A stretch of 64,000 nucleotides of DNA from Tachypleus tridentatus (GCF_004210375.1 NC_134825.1:75445558-75509557); one strand, 5' to 3'. Positions 1 through 10,768 are shown, counted from the first letter of the stretch. A program made the numbers and translations. Notes: generated from the letters alone by a model not told the origin.

Positions 1-79
1 TGAGCCCTCTGACGGAAATTAAACCCCTGATTTTAGCGTTGTAAAACCGTAAACTTACCGCTGTACTTGCGGGGGGGGG
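1..79 (-). repeat. SINE-B copy, cut by the window edge
   Basis: Reverse-strand copy of the short tRNA-like repeat called SINE-B here. It shows the inverted B-box region (aaacccctgattttagcg), the run to cttaccgctgtac and a G-run at its 5' end. The tail side is missing because the window starts inside the element. Confidence 0.75.
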
Positions 80-581
80 GATTTGGTTCGTCAGCAAGAT
101 AATAAAAAATATATATTTATTTTCATTTTTCCAAATTTTAATTTATAGTTTTTAAATCAGCATTAACAACTACATATATTTCTATATGTACGCGATGCAT
201 GAAACTGAAAAAAATATGTTAGAAATTTTTATTTTAATGCGTATTAATTCATATCACAAAGTTCGTCACATAAAACTGTCTTGATTAATTTATGAATTTC
301 TTTCTAGTTTTGACTTATAGGATTTGCTTGATTGCGATTAGAATTTCCTCAATAAATATTCGCATAAATAATTATTCTGTATTGTGTGACTAATTACATC
401 AGCAGATGGTCTGATGTAGCTTTGTTATAAGAAAACACAACATATCTAACGTTATGCAGAAGTTGACGCGTCTTACCCATTAGTTAATACTCATTACCAT
501 AATTTCTTTTAGAACAGGATTAGCTTGAAGTGTAAAAAATAATAATGTGCACAAGTCCTGTGAATCATTGTTCAAATGTTT
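80..581. other. AT-rich intergenic stretch, nothing recognised
   Basis: No open frame with protein-like composition, no RNA gene and no recognised repeat. Confidence 0.5.
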
Positions 582-1021
582 TACAATAAACACTGTCGAG
601 TTTATGGCTAATAATTATGGTAACAATAAACACTATCGAATCTGTGGCTAATAATTATAGTAACAATAAATACTGTCGAGTTTATGGCTAATAATTATAG
701 GAACAATAAACACTATCGCGTATGTGGCTAATAGTTATAGTAACACTAAACACTATCAAGTTTTCGGCCACTAATTATCATCACATTAAAGCTATTCAGT
801 TTCTGGCTAGTAATTATAATAACAATAAACTTCGTCTAGTTTATGACTGGTATTTATAATAACAAAATAAATCCAGTTTTTTGGCTAGTACTTACAATAA
901 CAATAAACACTATCAAGTCTGTGACTAATAATTGTAGTAACAATAAACAATACACAGTTTATGACTGTTAATTGTAATAATAATAAACACCATCCACGTT
1001 CTGGTTAATAATTATAAGAAT
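582..1021. repeat. Minisatellite, about 40-bp unit, about 11 copies
   Basis: Head-to-tail units of about 40 bp that begin aacaataaacact and continue through ggctaataattat. The first units are close to each other and later ones diverge more. One isolated unit of the same sequence lies at 3645-3695. Confidence 0.85.
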
Positions 1022-1460
1022 GCATCAAAACATAATGGATATTGTATGTTAGAATACATTTAATGAATTATAAGTCGGTGTTTTTGTAAAAACCACAAAA
1101 TAATTACATGGACGCGTTCATTTGTCTAATCGTCATTTTCAAGGTCTATAATACGCTTTCCAAAAAGAACCAAGTTTAAATTTTAGAATTTCGTCTATTA
1201 TAATACCCTTTGGAAAACCGGTAAGGATTAAAACAAAATTCGTGTGTTGTTTTTTTCCAATTTCCCACGCTTTATAAAAAGTCTAATCATGAAAAAAATC
1301 CGTTTAAAGTCCCACACGAAAAGAAAGTTATCAGAAAGATAAACTCTGACACGCTACACATTTATAGGTACTTCATTTGTTAAGGATATCACAACTGGTG
1401 TTTCGCATTTAGGGAACCCGTTATCGTATGCCTTCCGGATTACTTAAAACACTGAAATGA
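1022..1460. other. Intergenic stretch, nothing recognised
   Basis: AT-rich sequence between the minisatellite and a short duplicated segment. No gene-like signal is visible. Confidence 0.45.
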
Positions 1461-1557
1461 CGTTGTCAACAACACCGTCCTGTGTAGGTAGGGTATCAAC
1501 AGTGTTGTAAGGTAGAGGAAACAGTTACAGAATTTTGAATGACGCTGTAATATTTTC
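1461..1557 (+). repeat. Short dispersed duplication, copy 1
   Basis: Shares with 3513-3620 the string tgtgtaggtagggtatcaac, followed by agaggaaacagttacagaat and cgctgtaat with small indels. It is a local duplication or an old repeat of unknown class. Confidence 0.65.
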
Positions 1558-2267
1558 GTTTCATTACTAATATAGTGCGCTGATGTGATAAACCCTACAT
1601 CATTTTCTCACATTATTTGATATGTAGTATTATGTTACGTAATATAATTTATTTCGGACCGGTCTCCGATTTACAATGTTAATTAACTGATATTTTCACA
1701 CACCTCACTCAAGCTAGCTAGCTTGACTGGCCTCAAACTCTTACAAGCCTACTTTTTCCGAAGGAGATTTTTAATGCCCTCGTAAAAATAATAACGTCCG
1801 AAGTAATTAACTGGAGTTTAACAGTTTGTAATGTTCGAAATCTACCAACGTTCCTGGTCCATTTCTGTAGTTTTCCAATTAAAAGGCGTTAATTACAATT
1901 ATAACTTCCTATGCCTAATACACACTGACCGTAGCTGACGAATAATATTCTCTCCTGGCGCGTCGATTTTTATATACCAATCACACAAGTTTCGTAATAG
2001 TTATAAAAACACTCTCGGATGCAATTAGAAATCCTTTCTCAAAATGCAAACACAAAGTTAGCACTAACTAGGCGACTGGCACTGATAGTTCAAATTGAAA
2101 GACCGAAGTTGAAGCTGATATAAGCAATAGCATTTTGGAATTGAAATAAATAAAATTATACCGTCACTAAACGAAAGAAGCAATACTAAATTGATATAAC
2201 ATGCCTAATTTACGCGAAGAATATCACAAGAACGACAGAATTTGGACGACTGTCTCACCAAATTACG
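1558..2267. other. Intergenic stretch, nothing recognised
   Basis: AT-rich, without a supported gene or repeat. Confidence 0.4.
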
Positions 2268-2522
2268 ACCCGTCATGGCCAGGTAGGTTAAGGTGTTCGA
2301 CTCGTAATCTGAGGATCGCGGGTTCAAATCCCCGTCGCACGAACATGTTCGCCCTTTCAGCCGTAGGGGCGTTATAATGTGACGATCAATCCCACTATTC
2401 GTTGGTAAGAAAGTAGCCTAAGAATTGGCGGTGGATGGTCTAGTCTTACACTGCTAAATTAGGGACGGCTAACGCAGATAGCCCTCGTGCAACTATGCAC
2501 GAAATTCAAAAAACGAAACAAA
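2268..2522 (+). repeat. SINE-A copy (tRNA-derived SINE)
   Basis: The tRNA-like head (catggccaggtaggttaagg, ...ctcgtaatctgagg, gggttcaaatcccc) resembles tRNA-Thr(CGT) with A and B boxes of an internal RNA polymerase III promoter. It is followed by the SINE-A body (cactattcgttgg, gctaaattagggacggcta) and an A-rich tail. There is an internal deletion between ggcggtgga and tggtctagtc. Confidence 0.9.
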
Positions 2523-3512
2523 CTCACCAAATTATCACATGTGCGTTACTGCCAGAGTGTTGTTTACGTTAACAGATTAATAGATGGCGAGTACTTTCTT
2601 AAAGAGTTTAAAATCGGTGGTTACTTGCAGTTTTCATACCATAAAGTGTTTATGTATGTGAAACACGATTATCGAACAGCAGGTTTATTGAAAAGAATGA
2701 AAATGTAGCATTTACAAACTTTATTGGGTCTATTTTTTTCGGGTGATAATACATGTTTTTCGCCGGAGACGAATCATTAAATCAATATATATTCCTACAA
2801 AAAGACCTGGAAACGTTTTACAAGGGGCTAATGAAACGATCCGGCGATTCTACGGTTGGGACACTGCTTCGAACAATCGCAGATAATTAAAACTTTGTTC
2901 TCAGTGATAATACGACAGGCTTCTATCCTTTATAATGTGCATTTCCATAGTTATTTCACTTTAAAAACGTCCATCATATTTATAGTTAATTATAACCGCT
3001 TATTTTAATCTTATCTATAACAAAATTTCCCCAGAAGTATCTGACATTTTTATAAACCAGAAACCTTTACATCTGATAACTGAGGTCGATCAGCATGTAA
3101 TTTCATATTGTGTTCATGGGTTTAATATTGCTTGCAATCTTAGCTTTGAGTCAGGCAATATATGATTCTTCCCCACAGTGATATTGTTTTCACATCTTAC
3201 ATCTTAATAGCGTTTATCCTACCAAATGTTTATTCACTACACTATTTTCCAGTCACAAGATAAGCCTACTTTATATTTACTTACTGTTTAGTCAGTGTTT
3301 GTTTTTCACAATACCGATATTATAATATTCTTACTGAAATTACGTTGTAAATAACGTGATGTTGTCATACAAAATTTGTAGTGCATACTGGAGGACATTT
3401 ACACATTTTTATAAAAGTTAAGGAAAACTACTTTTGCACTCCAAAGGAATATAAAAGAATATATTTCTTTATTCATCTGGGGCTTACCGGTCGTTTTTCT
3501 TAACTTTTATCA
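2523..3512. other. Intergenic stretch, nothing recognised
   Basis: AT-rich; the only open frame, 2487-2708, starts inside the SINE tail and is not protein-like. Confidence 0.45.
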
Positions 3513-3620
3513 CGTTGTGACAAACATCGCCCTGTGTAGGTAGGGTATCAACGTTGTCGTTTAGGTAAAGGAAACACAGTTACAGAATTTAAAAATATAT
3601 AAATAAATGGCGCTGTAATT
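3513..3620 (+). repeat. Short dispersed duplication, copy 2
   Basis: Second copy of the segment at 1461-1557, with an extra AT-rich insert before the shared cgctgtaat end. Confidence 0.65.
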
Positions 3621-3644
3621 TTAACATTTTAAATGTATTGTGTC

Positions 3645-3695
3645 TGGTAATTATAGTAGCAATAAACACTATCCAGTTTGTGGCTGTAATTGTAC
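3645..3695 (+). repeat. Stray unit of the 40-bp minisatellite
   Basis: Contains aataaacactatccagttt and the flanking taattatag of the 582-1021 array, as one isolated unit. Confidence 0.7.
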
Positions 3696-4215
3696 ATGAG
3701 ATAAATTAACTGATAGAAAGACATATATATTAAGAAAACAGTGTACATAAAGTTTATAATGAATTATGTTATTGAACATGGAAGGATGAATTGATAGATA
3801 GTGTAACGGATTTACTGTTATACCTTTAATTGGATACCTACGTTTGCTTCGGTTTCATGTGTGTGGCAGGTATTGTTGAATGTGTTTTGTGCAAGTCCCG
3901 CCTATTCTACAAATTTTTAAAAGATCCTTGGGAGTAAAAATCAATGATATTTGTGTTACGAAAACGCGTATCTGTTCGAACATTATTGAATGTTATAGAA
4001 GCTCACCTAAAACTATATGAACCAACGCACCAAGAAATATAATATTATTATTGGTCAGCCACTGTCAGTGTGCTATAGGCCTCGGAAGCTATAACTGTGA
4101 TTTTCGCTTATCAATCGGAAAAGTACAGAATTTGACCAGGTACTTATAGATTTCGAACATACAAACCGTTAACTTCAGTAAATTATTTCAATGTTATTAT
4201 TTCTACAAGGGCATT
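3696..4215 (+). repeat. Unclassified dispersed repeat D, copy 1
   Basis: Collinear with the sequence at the right edge of the window. The block around 3881 (tgcaagtcccgcctattct, then aagatccttgggag) matches the block around 63655. The block around 4063 (ctataggcctcggaag to gggcattaaat) matches that around 63838, so the two blocks sit about 182 bp apart in both places. No coding capacity, TIR or tRNA-like head was found. The left boundary is uncertain. Confidence 0.65.
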
Positions 4216-4743
4216 AAATATCTTTGCCGGGAAAAGCTAACTTCTAAGGATGTGAGGCCAAACAAGAATAGAGCTAGATAACATTCTCCTTAGTAAAGTA
4301 TACTTGTGTATCAACATAAAAGTAATTTGTGTCCCGTGGACCTGGATAATCGATAAAATATTAAATTCCACACCAGATGTAAAACTCAGTATTGTTTGTA
4401 AGTTTATAAAACTCTCATGTATAAACCATCATTTGTAATAACTATTAGTAATGATTGTTATTATAAATTGTATTACTATTATATGTGTATTAATATATAT
4501 TTGTGTTAAGAAAGAAAAGTTTGTGTATTAATCTTGTTAGCAAATATAATAAATTTGATACATATTAACATTTAATTAACTTCTAAATTAAGATTCAAAC
4601 TTCCATTTGTTCAAAATCGTAAGTACGTGACATAACAAATCGGAGACTCGTTCGAGATAAATTATAATATGTAACAATAAATACATTTGGTTATCCAATA
4701 AAGAAAATTATTAGAATTAATCATTTATTAAGAAGGGTGTAAG
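4216..4743. other. Intergenic stretch, nothing recognised
   Basis: AT-rich; may include the unrecognised 3' part of repeat D. Confidence 0.4.
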
Positions 4744-4913
4744 CAGTAGCGTATTTAGGTAGAGGCTAGAAGGGGCTCAGCCCCAGGGCCTATGGTCTTA
4801 ATGGAAGCTCATTGACAATTTTATTCTATGTAAAATTATATGGGATGTAGGGTCCACAAAAATTATTAGTGCCTGGACCCACACAACCTTACATCCGCCA
4901 CTGAGTGTAATAC
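4744..4913. mobile_element. hAT-type MITE
   Basis: A 170-bp non-coding element with imperfect terminal inverted repeats: cagtagcgtatttagg at the left and the complement of cagtggcggatgtaagg at the right. Flanking 8-mers ggtgtaag and agtgtaat share six positions, which suggests an aged 8-bp hAT target duplication. Confidence 0.6.
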
Positions 4914-5225
4914 TGTAGTTGGTTTCTGAGAGAATAAATGTGGTGTCTGCACGCTTAATTATTTTTATTGAAAAATAACCCGATAAAGTTATTAGAGAAT
5001 TGAGAACTTGTTTAAAGACTTCCATTTTCCAGTTTGACATTTAAAACATCAAAGGATAGTTTCAAAACATATCCTATGATGCCTCAAATGAATAATACTT
5101 TTCTCGACCTTGTTCTGGTTTTACACTGAGGACATTCTTACAATAGTTACAGTTCTTACAGTTCGATGAAAGTTGCGGTTACCTGATGAATGAGTTTAGC
5201 GTCCTAATTTAAAAAAGTATCAAAG
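4914..5225. other. Intergenic stretch, nothing recognised
   Basis: No supported gene. Confidence 0.4.
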
Positions 5226-5301
5226 TCGGTTACTCAGCAGATAACTCGCGATGTGGCTTTGCTATAAAAAAAACAATAAAACACACAAACACACACACAC
5301 T
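5226..5301 (+). repeat. SINE-B copy, 5'-truncated
   Basis: Keeps the 3' part of SINE-B (ctcagcagata, gatgtggctttgctata), followed by an A-rich and (CA)n tail. Confidence 0.75.
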
Positions 5302-6682
5302 CAACAAATAAAATTACCAGATGTTATTAAACGAAACATCAAATGTGTTAACTCAGTCAAGGAAGTCATACTTTGTCACCTATTCAAGCCAGTTATCACA
5401 TATATCTAATTACCAGATACAGTTATAATTTTTTATTATTTAATTACGATAATTATCGGATTCAGTTACGAAATTTTAGAAAATAAAAAATGCAAGTGAC
5501 AATTGGAAATTGGATTACATTTTCATTAAACTCTTACACACACATTTTTATGAACACTATGACGGAACTTAACTCAAAAACAACAATAAAAATAATTTGA
5601 AAACAATTCAACTGCTTGAATAAGGTAACTGACAGAAAAACGCATATTATTATAATTTTACATTGATTATTTTCTGCCCAAGATTTGTTCTTTGACAAAA
5701 CTGAAAACTTACTTTCATAAAATAAAAGTGCGTTGAAAATATACAAATTTTAACTCTTTTGTTAGTTTTCGTGTCAAAAGCATCATTCTAAAAGGTTTTG
5801 TTTCTTTCAGTGGAGTATTACCAACCAGCTACAAGGTATTTGTTAAATGTTTTCGTTCCTAAAAGTTTTTTAACACTTTCATTTTTCAATTTAAGGAAAT
5901 GAAATAGAGTCAAACTGAGCAACGAAGTATATTTCCAGTTTTTTGTATTTAGTTTGTGGGCAATAGGATTGCTTGTTTAAAACATTCACAGATACTAAAC
6001 TCATTAGTAATCATTTTTTATTGAACTTAATAAAGTCTTCTACTGATTTAGTGGTTGAACGATTAATGAGCCCAAATTAAATAATTTTAAGTATTTTTGT
6101 TGAAAAAAAGATTTCAGATTTGTTTTGAATATTCGCATAGATTATATCAGCACAAGATCTATCTGCGCTGGACGTCCCTAATTTTGAGCAAATTTATATA
6201 CTATAATGAATGAATCAGGTCAGCAACACTCATCGCAAACTCTTGAGATTCTCTAATAGAACAGTGAAATTTTGCTATTACTGTTATAAAGCACTTACAG
6301 CTCCAAAGTGCAAAGCACAGTTTTGCAACACTGAAACATGAATAATGAATTTTCGGGTTCACATTCCACGACGCTAGCCTCTAGGCTACTCTCGGTTAAT
6401 GTTAGGCTTACGTTTGTCAAAAATACACAAATACAGGTTTGTACATATCCAATATACTTATTTTACATAATCTCGATCAAAAACCCTTTTTCTAAACCTT
6501 TACTGAAACTGGTTAAAACTGCAAAATAGATCTAAAAATTTAATATTTACCTTCACCACGCTCTAATTAAATAATTTTTTCTCTTTCCAAATATACCATT
6601 TAACCAATATAAAGTCCTTTATGTGTCATGTCACACTTGATTTCTCTTCATTCCTCGAAATAAGAGGAATCATAAAAGCCTA
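5302..6682. other. Intergenic stretch, nothing recognised
   Basis: AT-rich. Short open frames at 5534-5746 (-) and 6338-6529 (+) have no protein-like features. Confidence 0.45.
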
Positions 6683-6966
6683 GGCCCGACATGGCCAGGT
6701 GGGTTAAGGCATTAAATTCGTAATCTGAGAGTCGCGGGTTCGAATCCCCGTCAAACCAAACATGCTCGCCATTTAAGCTGTGGAGGCGTTATAAGTAACG
6801 GTCAATCCCACTATTCGTTGGTAGAAGAGTAGCCCAAGAGTTGGCGGTGGATAATGATGACTAGCTGCTTTCCCTCTACTCTTACACTGCTAAATTAGGG
6901 ATGGCTAGCGCAGATAGCTTTCGTGTAGCTCTGTGCGAAATTCAAAAACAAACAAACAAACAAACA
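6683..6966 (+). repeat. SINE-A copy, full length
   Basis: Complete order of tRNA-like head (ggcccgacatggccaggtgg, B box gggttcgaatcccc), body (agttggcggtgg, gatgactagctgc, aattagggatggctagc) and an (AAAC)n tail. Confidence 0.92.
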
Positions 6967-7031
6967 TAGAAGCCAAAATGAATTTATCCAGATAGAGTAG
7001 TTGATTACCGTCTGTCCATTACGACTTTAGT

Positions 7032-7160
7032 GGTAGCCCAAGAGTTGGCGGTGGGTGGTGATGACTAGCTGCCTTCCCTCTAGTCTTACACTGGTAAATT
7101 AGGGACGGCTATCACAGATAGCCCTCGAGTAGCTTTGTGCGAAATTCCCCAAAAAAAAAA
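7032..7160 (+). repeat. SINE-A copy, 3' half only
   Basis: Starts within the body at gtagcccaagagttggcgg and runs to the poly(A)-like tail. It lies 65 bp after a full copy in the same direction, so it may be a separate 5'-truncated insertion or a partial duplication. Confidence 0.88.
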
Positions 7161-7649
7161 AACGACTTTAGTGAAGAGGATGCAAAGAAACCGTGAGAAG
7201 AGGGTAATGTAAAACCTTATAAGTGTGGTGAATGTTTGTAAAATAAGTATAAAGTAAAGAAATAATGGGATCACCTAGCGTAAAGTGCAAACAATTTATC
7301 ATGAAAGTAAAAATAGCTATTCAATTGTAAACTTAAAATTGTTTCTAAATTAAACTATTTTCTATTATATCACCAGCGTCTATAATGAAAAACAAACCTC
7401 TTTATTTGACGGAGACTCTAAATTAAGAAGTTAACAAATATTTTTCCAGTTTTGTTGTGCACACATTCCATTTTATACTTTCAGTACATAAACTAACAAT
7501 GATATTAATTTATACTCATGTTGCTAAGTGGCATGACATAAAAGCTAATGTTACTAAAACGCACTGGCTTTTCTATATACCAGAGGTTGTTAATCTAACT
7601 GATTTGTATCATTAATTATTCTATACATATGCCACGAATTCATTTCATA
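7161..7649. other. Intergenic stretch, nothing recognised
   Basis: AT-rich with no supported gene. Confidence 0.4.
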
Positions 7650-7766
7650 GTCCCCTGGTGGTACAGTAGTAAGTCTACGGATTTACAACGCTAAACCCAG
7701 GGGTTCGATTACCCTCGGTGGACTCAGCAGGTAGCCCGATGTGTCTTTGCTGAAAGAAACACTTAT
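7650..7766 (+). repeat. SINE-B copy, full length
   Basis: Clear SINE-B order: cctggtggtacagtagtaag (A-box-like), tacggatttacaacgctaaa, B-box-like ggggttcgatt, then ctcggtggactcagcagg and tgtctttgctgaaag. It is tRNA-like, but the anticodon arm is distorted and no functional tRNA is implied. Confidence 0.88.
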
Positions 7767-8165
7767 TTCATAAGTGAACTTAATTTTGATTGGCTCTCAA
7801 ATGAATATGTCGGCTTTTGACTGGCTCGATTGCACTTTCCTGCCTCTTTGTTGGTCAAACTTGGTATTGCAAAATGTATTTATTTCAGTTCGCTCTGAAA
7901 TGTGAGGTTAGGGTGTACGACATTTTTGATGAGCTATACGCTTGTAATAAATAATGACTCGTTTATCTGACATCCTTGTTTGATCTTTTTTTAAAAGGTC
8001 GGACGATATCAAATATTAACATTTCGAACCTAATTCTTAAAGATTCTTATTAACATTTTTAGATATAACTTTCATGTCAAAGTAAAATATGTTTATCTTT
8101 TTTGTTCTTGTTGTTAGGACTTACTTGCCTCTTTCGGTTTTAGCAAGCGTTGAATACTAATGCAT
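7767..8165. other. Intergenic stretch upstream of the hairpin
   Basis: AT-rich; nothing recognised. Confidence 0.4.
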
Positions 8166-8275
8166 AACATATATGTCTCAGTATTTGTTGTTGCACTGGT
8201 AATCAATTATTTTGAAAAATCTTTCATTAAATAATTGATTACCAGTGCAACAACAAATACTGAGACATATATGTT
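8166..8275. repeat. Perfect 47-bp inverted repeat (hairpin)
   Basis: Arms 8166-8212 and 8229-8275 are exact reverse complements, around a 16-base loop. The loop holds a further short pairing (tgaaa with tttca). Zero mismatch in an otherwise much-mutated region suggests recent formation, gene conversion or selection. It could be a foldback mobile element, a hairpin-RNA (siRNA or miRNA-like) locus or a structured upstream element of the cytokine gene whose TATA box lies 320 bp downstream. Confidence 0.95.
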
Positions 8276-8595
8276 TATTATTCTTATTGGTGGTCTGTAC
8301 AGGTCTGCGGAAATGAACGATATCGTAGCAGTGATTCACCGGTATTCAATATTTAAAGTCACACAAACATGAATATTTCTTGCGACGGTCTGGGTATTTT
8401 TTGTAACGGAAATGCTTCTATAGGGAAATTATAAAAATTAAACATTTATATTTTTACTGTTTAAATAAATTTGTGGATATTCCTTCAAATATATATATAT
8501 ATATCACAAAAAAAGCAATTACTGTAACTTGGAAAATACAACTGGAAATGCGCCACTAGCCGTTGAGCACATAATATTCGTAGGTGGATTTTTAC

Positions 8596-8603
8596 TATAA
8601 ATA
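8596..8603 (+). promoter_or_regulatory. TATA box of IL-17-like gene 1
   Basis: TATAAATA stands 106 bp before the chosen ATG. A start of transcription about 30 bp downstream would give a 5'UTR of roughly 70 bases. The second gene of the pair has a TATA box at nearly the same distance. Confidence 0.55.
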
Positions 8604-8701
8604 TTTTGGCTGATATTCTTCATAATTATTCTGAATGTTCTCTATATTGTTTGTTTATAACTTCAAGCATTTTCAGACTTAATACAAATTACCCAGACAA
8701 A

Positions 8702-9298
8702 ATGTTTATGTTTTTCAGTTTATTGTGCTTCACAACACTAACAATCATCGCAAGAACAACCAACGGTTATCCTACGCATGATAATTCTAACGACAGCGAG
8801 AATGACCATCAACTATCTTCTACTATCAAGACCTTTGATGTCGAAGCCGAAAGTTTATTCCTTCTTCTTAACTCACCAAAAAACGTTGACCTTTTTATTA
8901 AAGATAATCTTACACATTGGTACTTGACAAATGATAAAGAAGCTATTTGTGATAGTGAGTCTACTAATGAATCCAGAAGTGTCGGAAATCGATTGGAATA
9001 CAGGGTAGATTGTCCTTTTTTCTGGGAAATGGACTTCAACTCTGACAGAATCCCAAAGTTCATGATGCGTGTAAAGTGTTGCTCTACAACTCCAGTTTAT
9101 AAACACCAGACTCCAGAATTTGAAGAACGTTGCGAAGAAGCTAAGAATCCAGTTCCAGTGTTATGGCGTCAAATCAATGCTACAAATGATTTTACTATTG
9201 AGTTTCAGCATGGCTGGGAAAATATATCCTTTGGCTGCATTAAAACATCTACATTAATAACTTTCTCTAGAAACAATGGGGATATTAGACCCTCTTAA
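8702..9298 (+). CDS. Secreted IL-17-like cystine-knot cytokine, gene 1
   Basis: A single-exon frame of 198 codons. The open frame extends upstream to 8606 but only with a TTG; the ATG at 8702 is followed directly by a hydrophobic signal peptide (MFMFFSLLCFTTLTIIA), so it is taken as the start. After an acidic spacer and the segment TFDVEAESLFLLLNSPKN comes the cystine-knot region, with Cys104 (in DCPFFWEMDFNS), an R-I-P motif, Cys126-Cys127, Cys144 (ERCEE) and Cys179 (GWENISFGC). The 22-residue C-P...R-x-P...C spacing is that of IL-17 cytokines, which act as extracellular dimers on IL-17 receptors. Possible N-glycosylation sites are N69, N89, N159 and N174. The usual C-x-C at the end of the IL-17 domain is absent. 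It is a diverged paralogue of the gene at 15624. AATAAA stands at 9784. The IL-17 assignment rests on spacing and motifs, not on a search. Confidence 0.8.
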   Translation: MFMFFSLLCFTTLTIIARTTNGYPTHDNSNDSENDHQLSSTIKTFDVEAESLFLLLNSPKNVDLFIKDNLTHWYLTNDKEAICDSESTNESRSVGNRLEYRVDCPFFWEMDFNSDRIPKFMMRVKCCSTTPVYKHQTPEFEERCEEAKNPVPVLWRQINATNDFTIEFQHGWENISFGCIKTSTLITFSRNNGDIRPS

Positions 9299-9324
9299 AT
9301 CTAAGGATATTTTATGATAGTGGC

Positions 9325-9429
9325 GTGTGGTTTTCTTACAGCAAAGCCACATCGGGCAATCAGCTGAGTCCACCGAAGGAAGTCGAACCTCTGATTTTAG
9401 CATTGTAAATCCTTAGACTTATCGGTGTG
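9325..9429 (-). repeat. SINE-B copy in the 3' flank of IL-17-like gene 1
   Basis: Reverse-strand SINE-B (cagcaaagccacatcgg, cgaacctctgattttagc, cttatcggtg). It is flanked by exact 10-bp duplications tgatagtggc at 9315-9324 and 9430-9439. It begins 26 bp after the stop codon, so it is probably part of the transcribed 3'UTR. Confidence 0.9.
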
Positions 9430-9439
9430 TGATAGTGGC

Positions 9440-9930
9440 TTTCACACACTGTAGTTAACTGGCATGTTAATTGTATAGTGACACCTGCACATTTTATTTG
9501 ACTAGTATGTTTATATAACAGTGTTACGAATTTCACTTAACTGAATGTTATTTTTATAGTCATTGTTCATAAACAATATGTTGGAAGAAAAACTGTGATA
9601 TTTATTTTTGTTTTTCTTAGTTTTGTGATACTATTTAAATTTACTGTTTATGTGTGTTTTTCATATTTATTTCTTTATATTATCATAAGATTTTACTTAT
9701 TTCAGATAAAGATTTTTCATATACAATTGAAATTAAATAATAAGATTTCTTGAATCTATATATCCTGTTTTTTATATATTTATAATAAAATTATTAAAAT
9801 GGTTCTGATGTCTTCGCTTTACTCCTTGTTTAAATAAAAACCTTCTTGAAATTATCTTATATTTAAATATTTACTCTCAAGAACCCCAGATTTTCTTCAG
9901 AAATATAATCTCTGATATTAACTATTTCAA
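9440..9930 (+). other. Probable 3'UTR and flank of IL-17-like gene 1
   Basis: Very AT-rich, with several scattered ATTTA pentamers (around 9632-9670) and AATAAA hexamers at 9784-9789 and 9833-9838. Where the transcript ends cannot be told from sequence. Confidence 0.4.
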
Positions 9931-10165
9931 GAGCCCAGCATGGCCAAGTGGTTAAGGCACTCGATTCATAATCTGAGGGTCACGGGTTCAAATCTCCGTC
10001 ACGCCAAACATGCTCGCCCTTGCAGCCGTGGGGGCGCTATAATGTATCGGTCAATCCTGCAATTCGTTGGTTAAAAGAGTAGCCCAAGAGTTGGCTGTAG
10101 GTAATGACTAAATTAGGGACGGCTAGTGCGAAAAGCTCTTGTGTAGCTCCGCAAGAAATTCAGAC
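9931..10165 (+). repeat. SINE-A copy
   Basis: Head cccagcatggccaagtggtt, B box cgggttcaaatctcc, and a body with a deletion between ggctgtaggtaatgact and aaattagggacggctag. Confidence 0.9.
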
Positions 10166-10466
10166 CAAACTGTTTTAAATCCTTGTAATTTAAGTAACGA
10201 ATATTACTTTTCACAAGTCTGATAACTTGTTTCTTAAAAATTCGCCGCTTACTATAACTTTGAAAAATCTGATACTGTTAATACGAAGCTGCTAGATATT
10301 TTTCAAACTACTGTGATGCAATTACGTCATTTAGGGTGCATCTATATTCTTTAGTTTTTCCTGCACACAAAAAAGGATATTTGACACAACAGGAGTATAA
10401 ACAGGAAAAATATAGTTGAGGAGTTAAGGTAGTGTCAGTTTTTTAATAAATAAAATGAAGACCAGA

Positions 10467-10590
10467 ATTTGTTTGTTTGTAATTATGCAAAAAGCTACAT
10501 AATGGGCCAACTGTGTTCTGCCCACCATGACTATCAAAACACAATTCCCAGCGTTGTACGTTTGCAGAAATACCACTTTGCCACTGGAGG
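10467..10590 (-). repeat. SINE-C copy, degenerate
   Basis: Reverse-strand match to the third tRNA-like family: agctacataatgggccaact, gttctgcccacca, agcgttgtac and ccactgga. Open frames over this interval on both strands are shadows of the repeat. Confidence 0.8.
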
Positions 10591-10677
10591 AAATGTTGAA
10601 GAATTTTACACAGATACATGCACACATACACACTTCATAAGAATATTTTTTGTTGTTTTTTTTCATTTTTGAAATTG

Positions 10678-10768
10678 CACGCTAAAATCAGGGGTTCGAT
10701 TCCCTTCGGTGGGCTCAGCAGATAGCCCGATGTGGCTTTGCTATAAGAAAAAAAAACACACACACACA
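10678..10768 (+). repeat. SINE-B copy, 5'-truncated
   Basis: Begins inside the family at cacgctaaaatcagggg, then has the B-box-like ggttcgattccc, ggtgggctcagcagatagcc, gatgtggctttgctataag and an A-rich (CA)n tail. Confidence 0.85.

Noticed and set aside
6683-6760. SINE-A heads as true tRNA-Thr genes
   Set aside because: Anticodon and acceptor arms do not pair properly, no 3' end consistent with a mature tRNA is present, and every copy continues into the same SINE body.
8606-8701. Upstream extension of IL-17-like gene 1 to 8606
   Set aside because: The extension begins with TTG, not ATG, overlaps the TATA-proximal region, and would bury the signal peptide 32 residues inside the protein.
8809-9106. 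Two - strand open frames across IL-17-like gene 1
   Set aside because: Antisense shadows of the + strand coding sequence with no motifs of their own.
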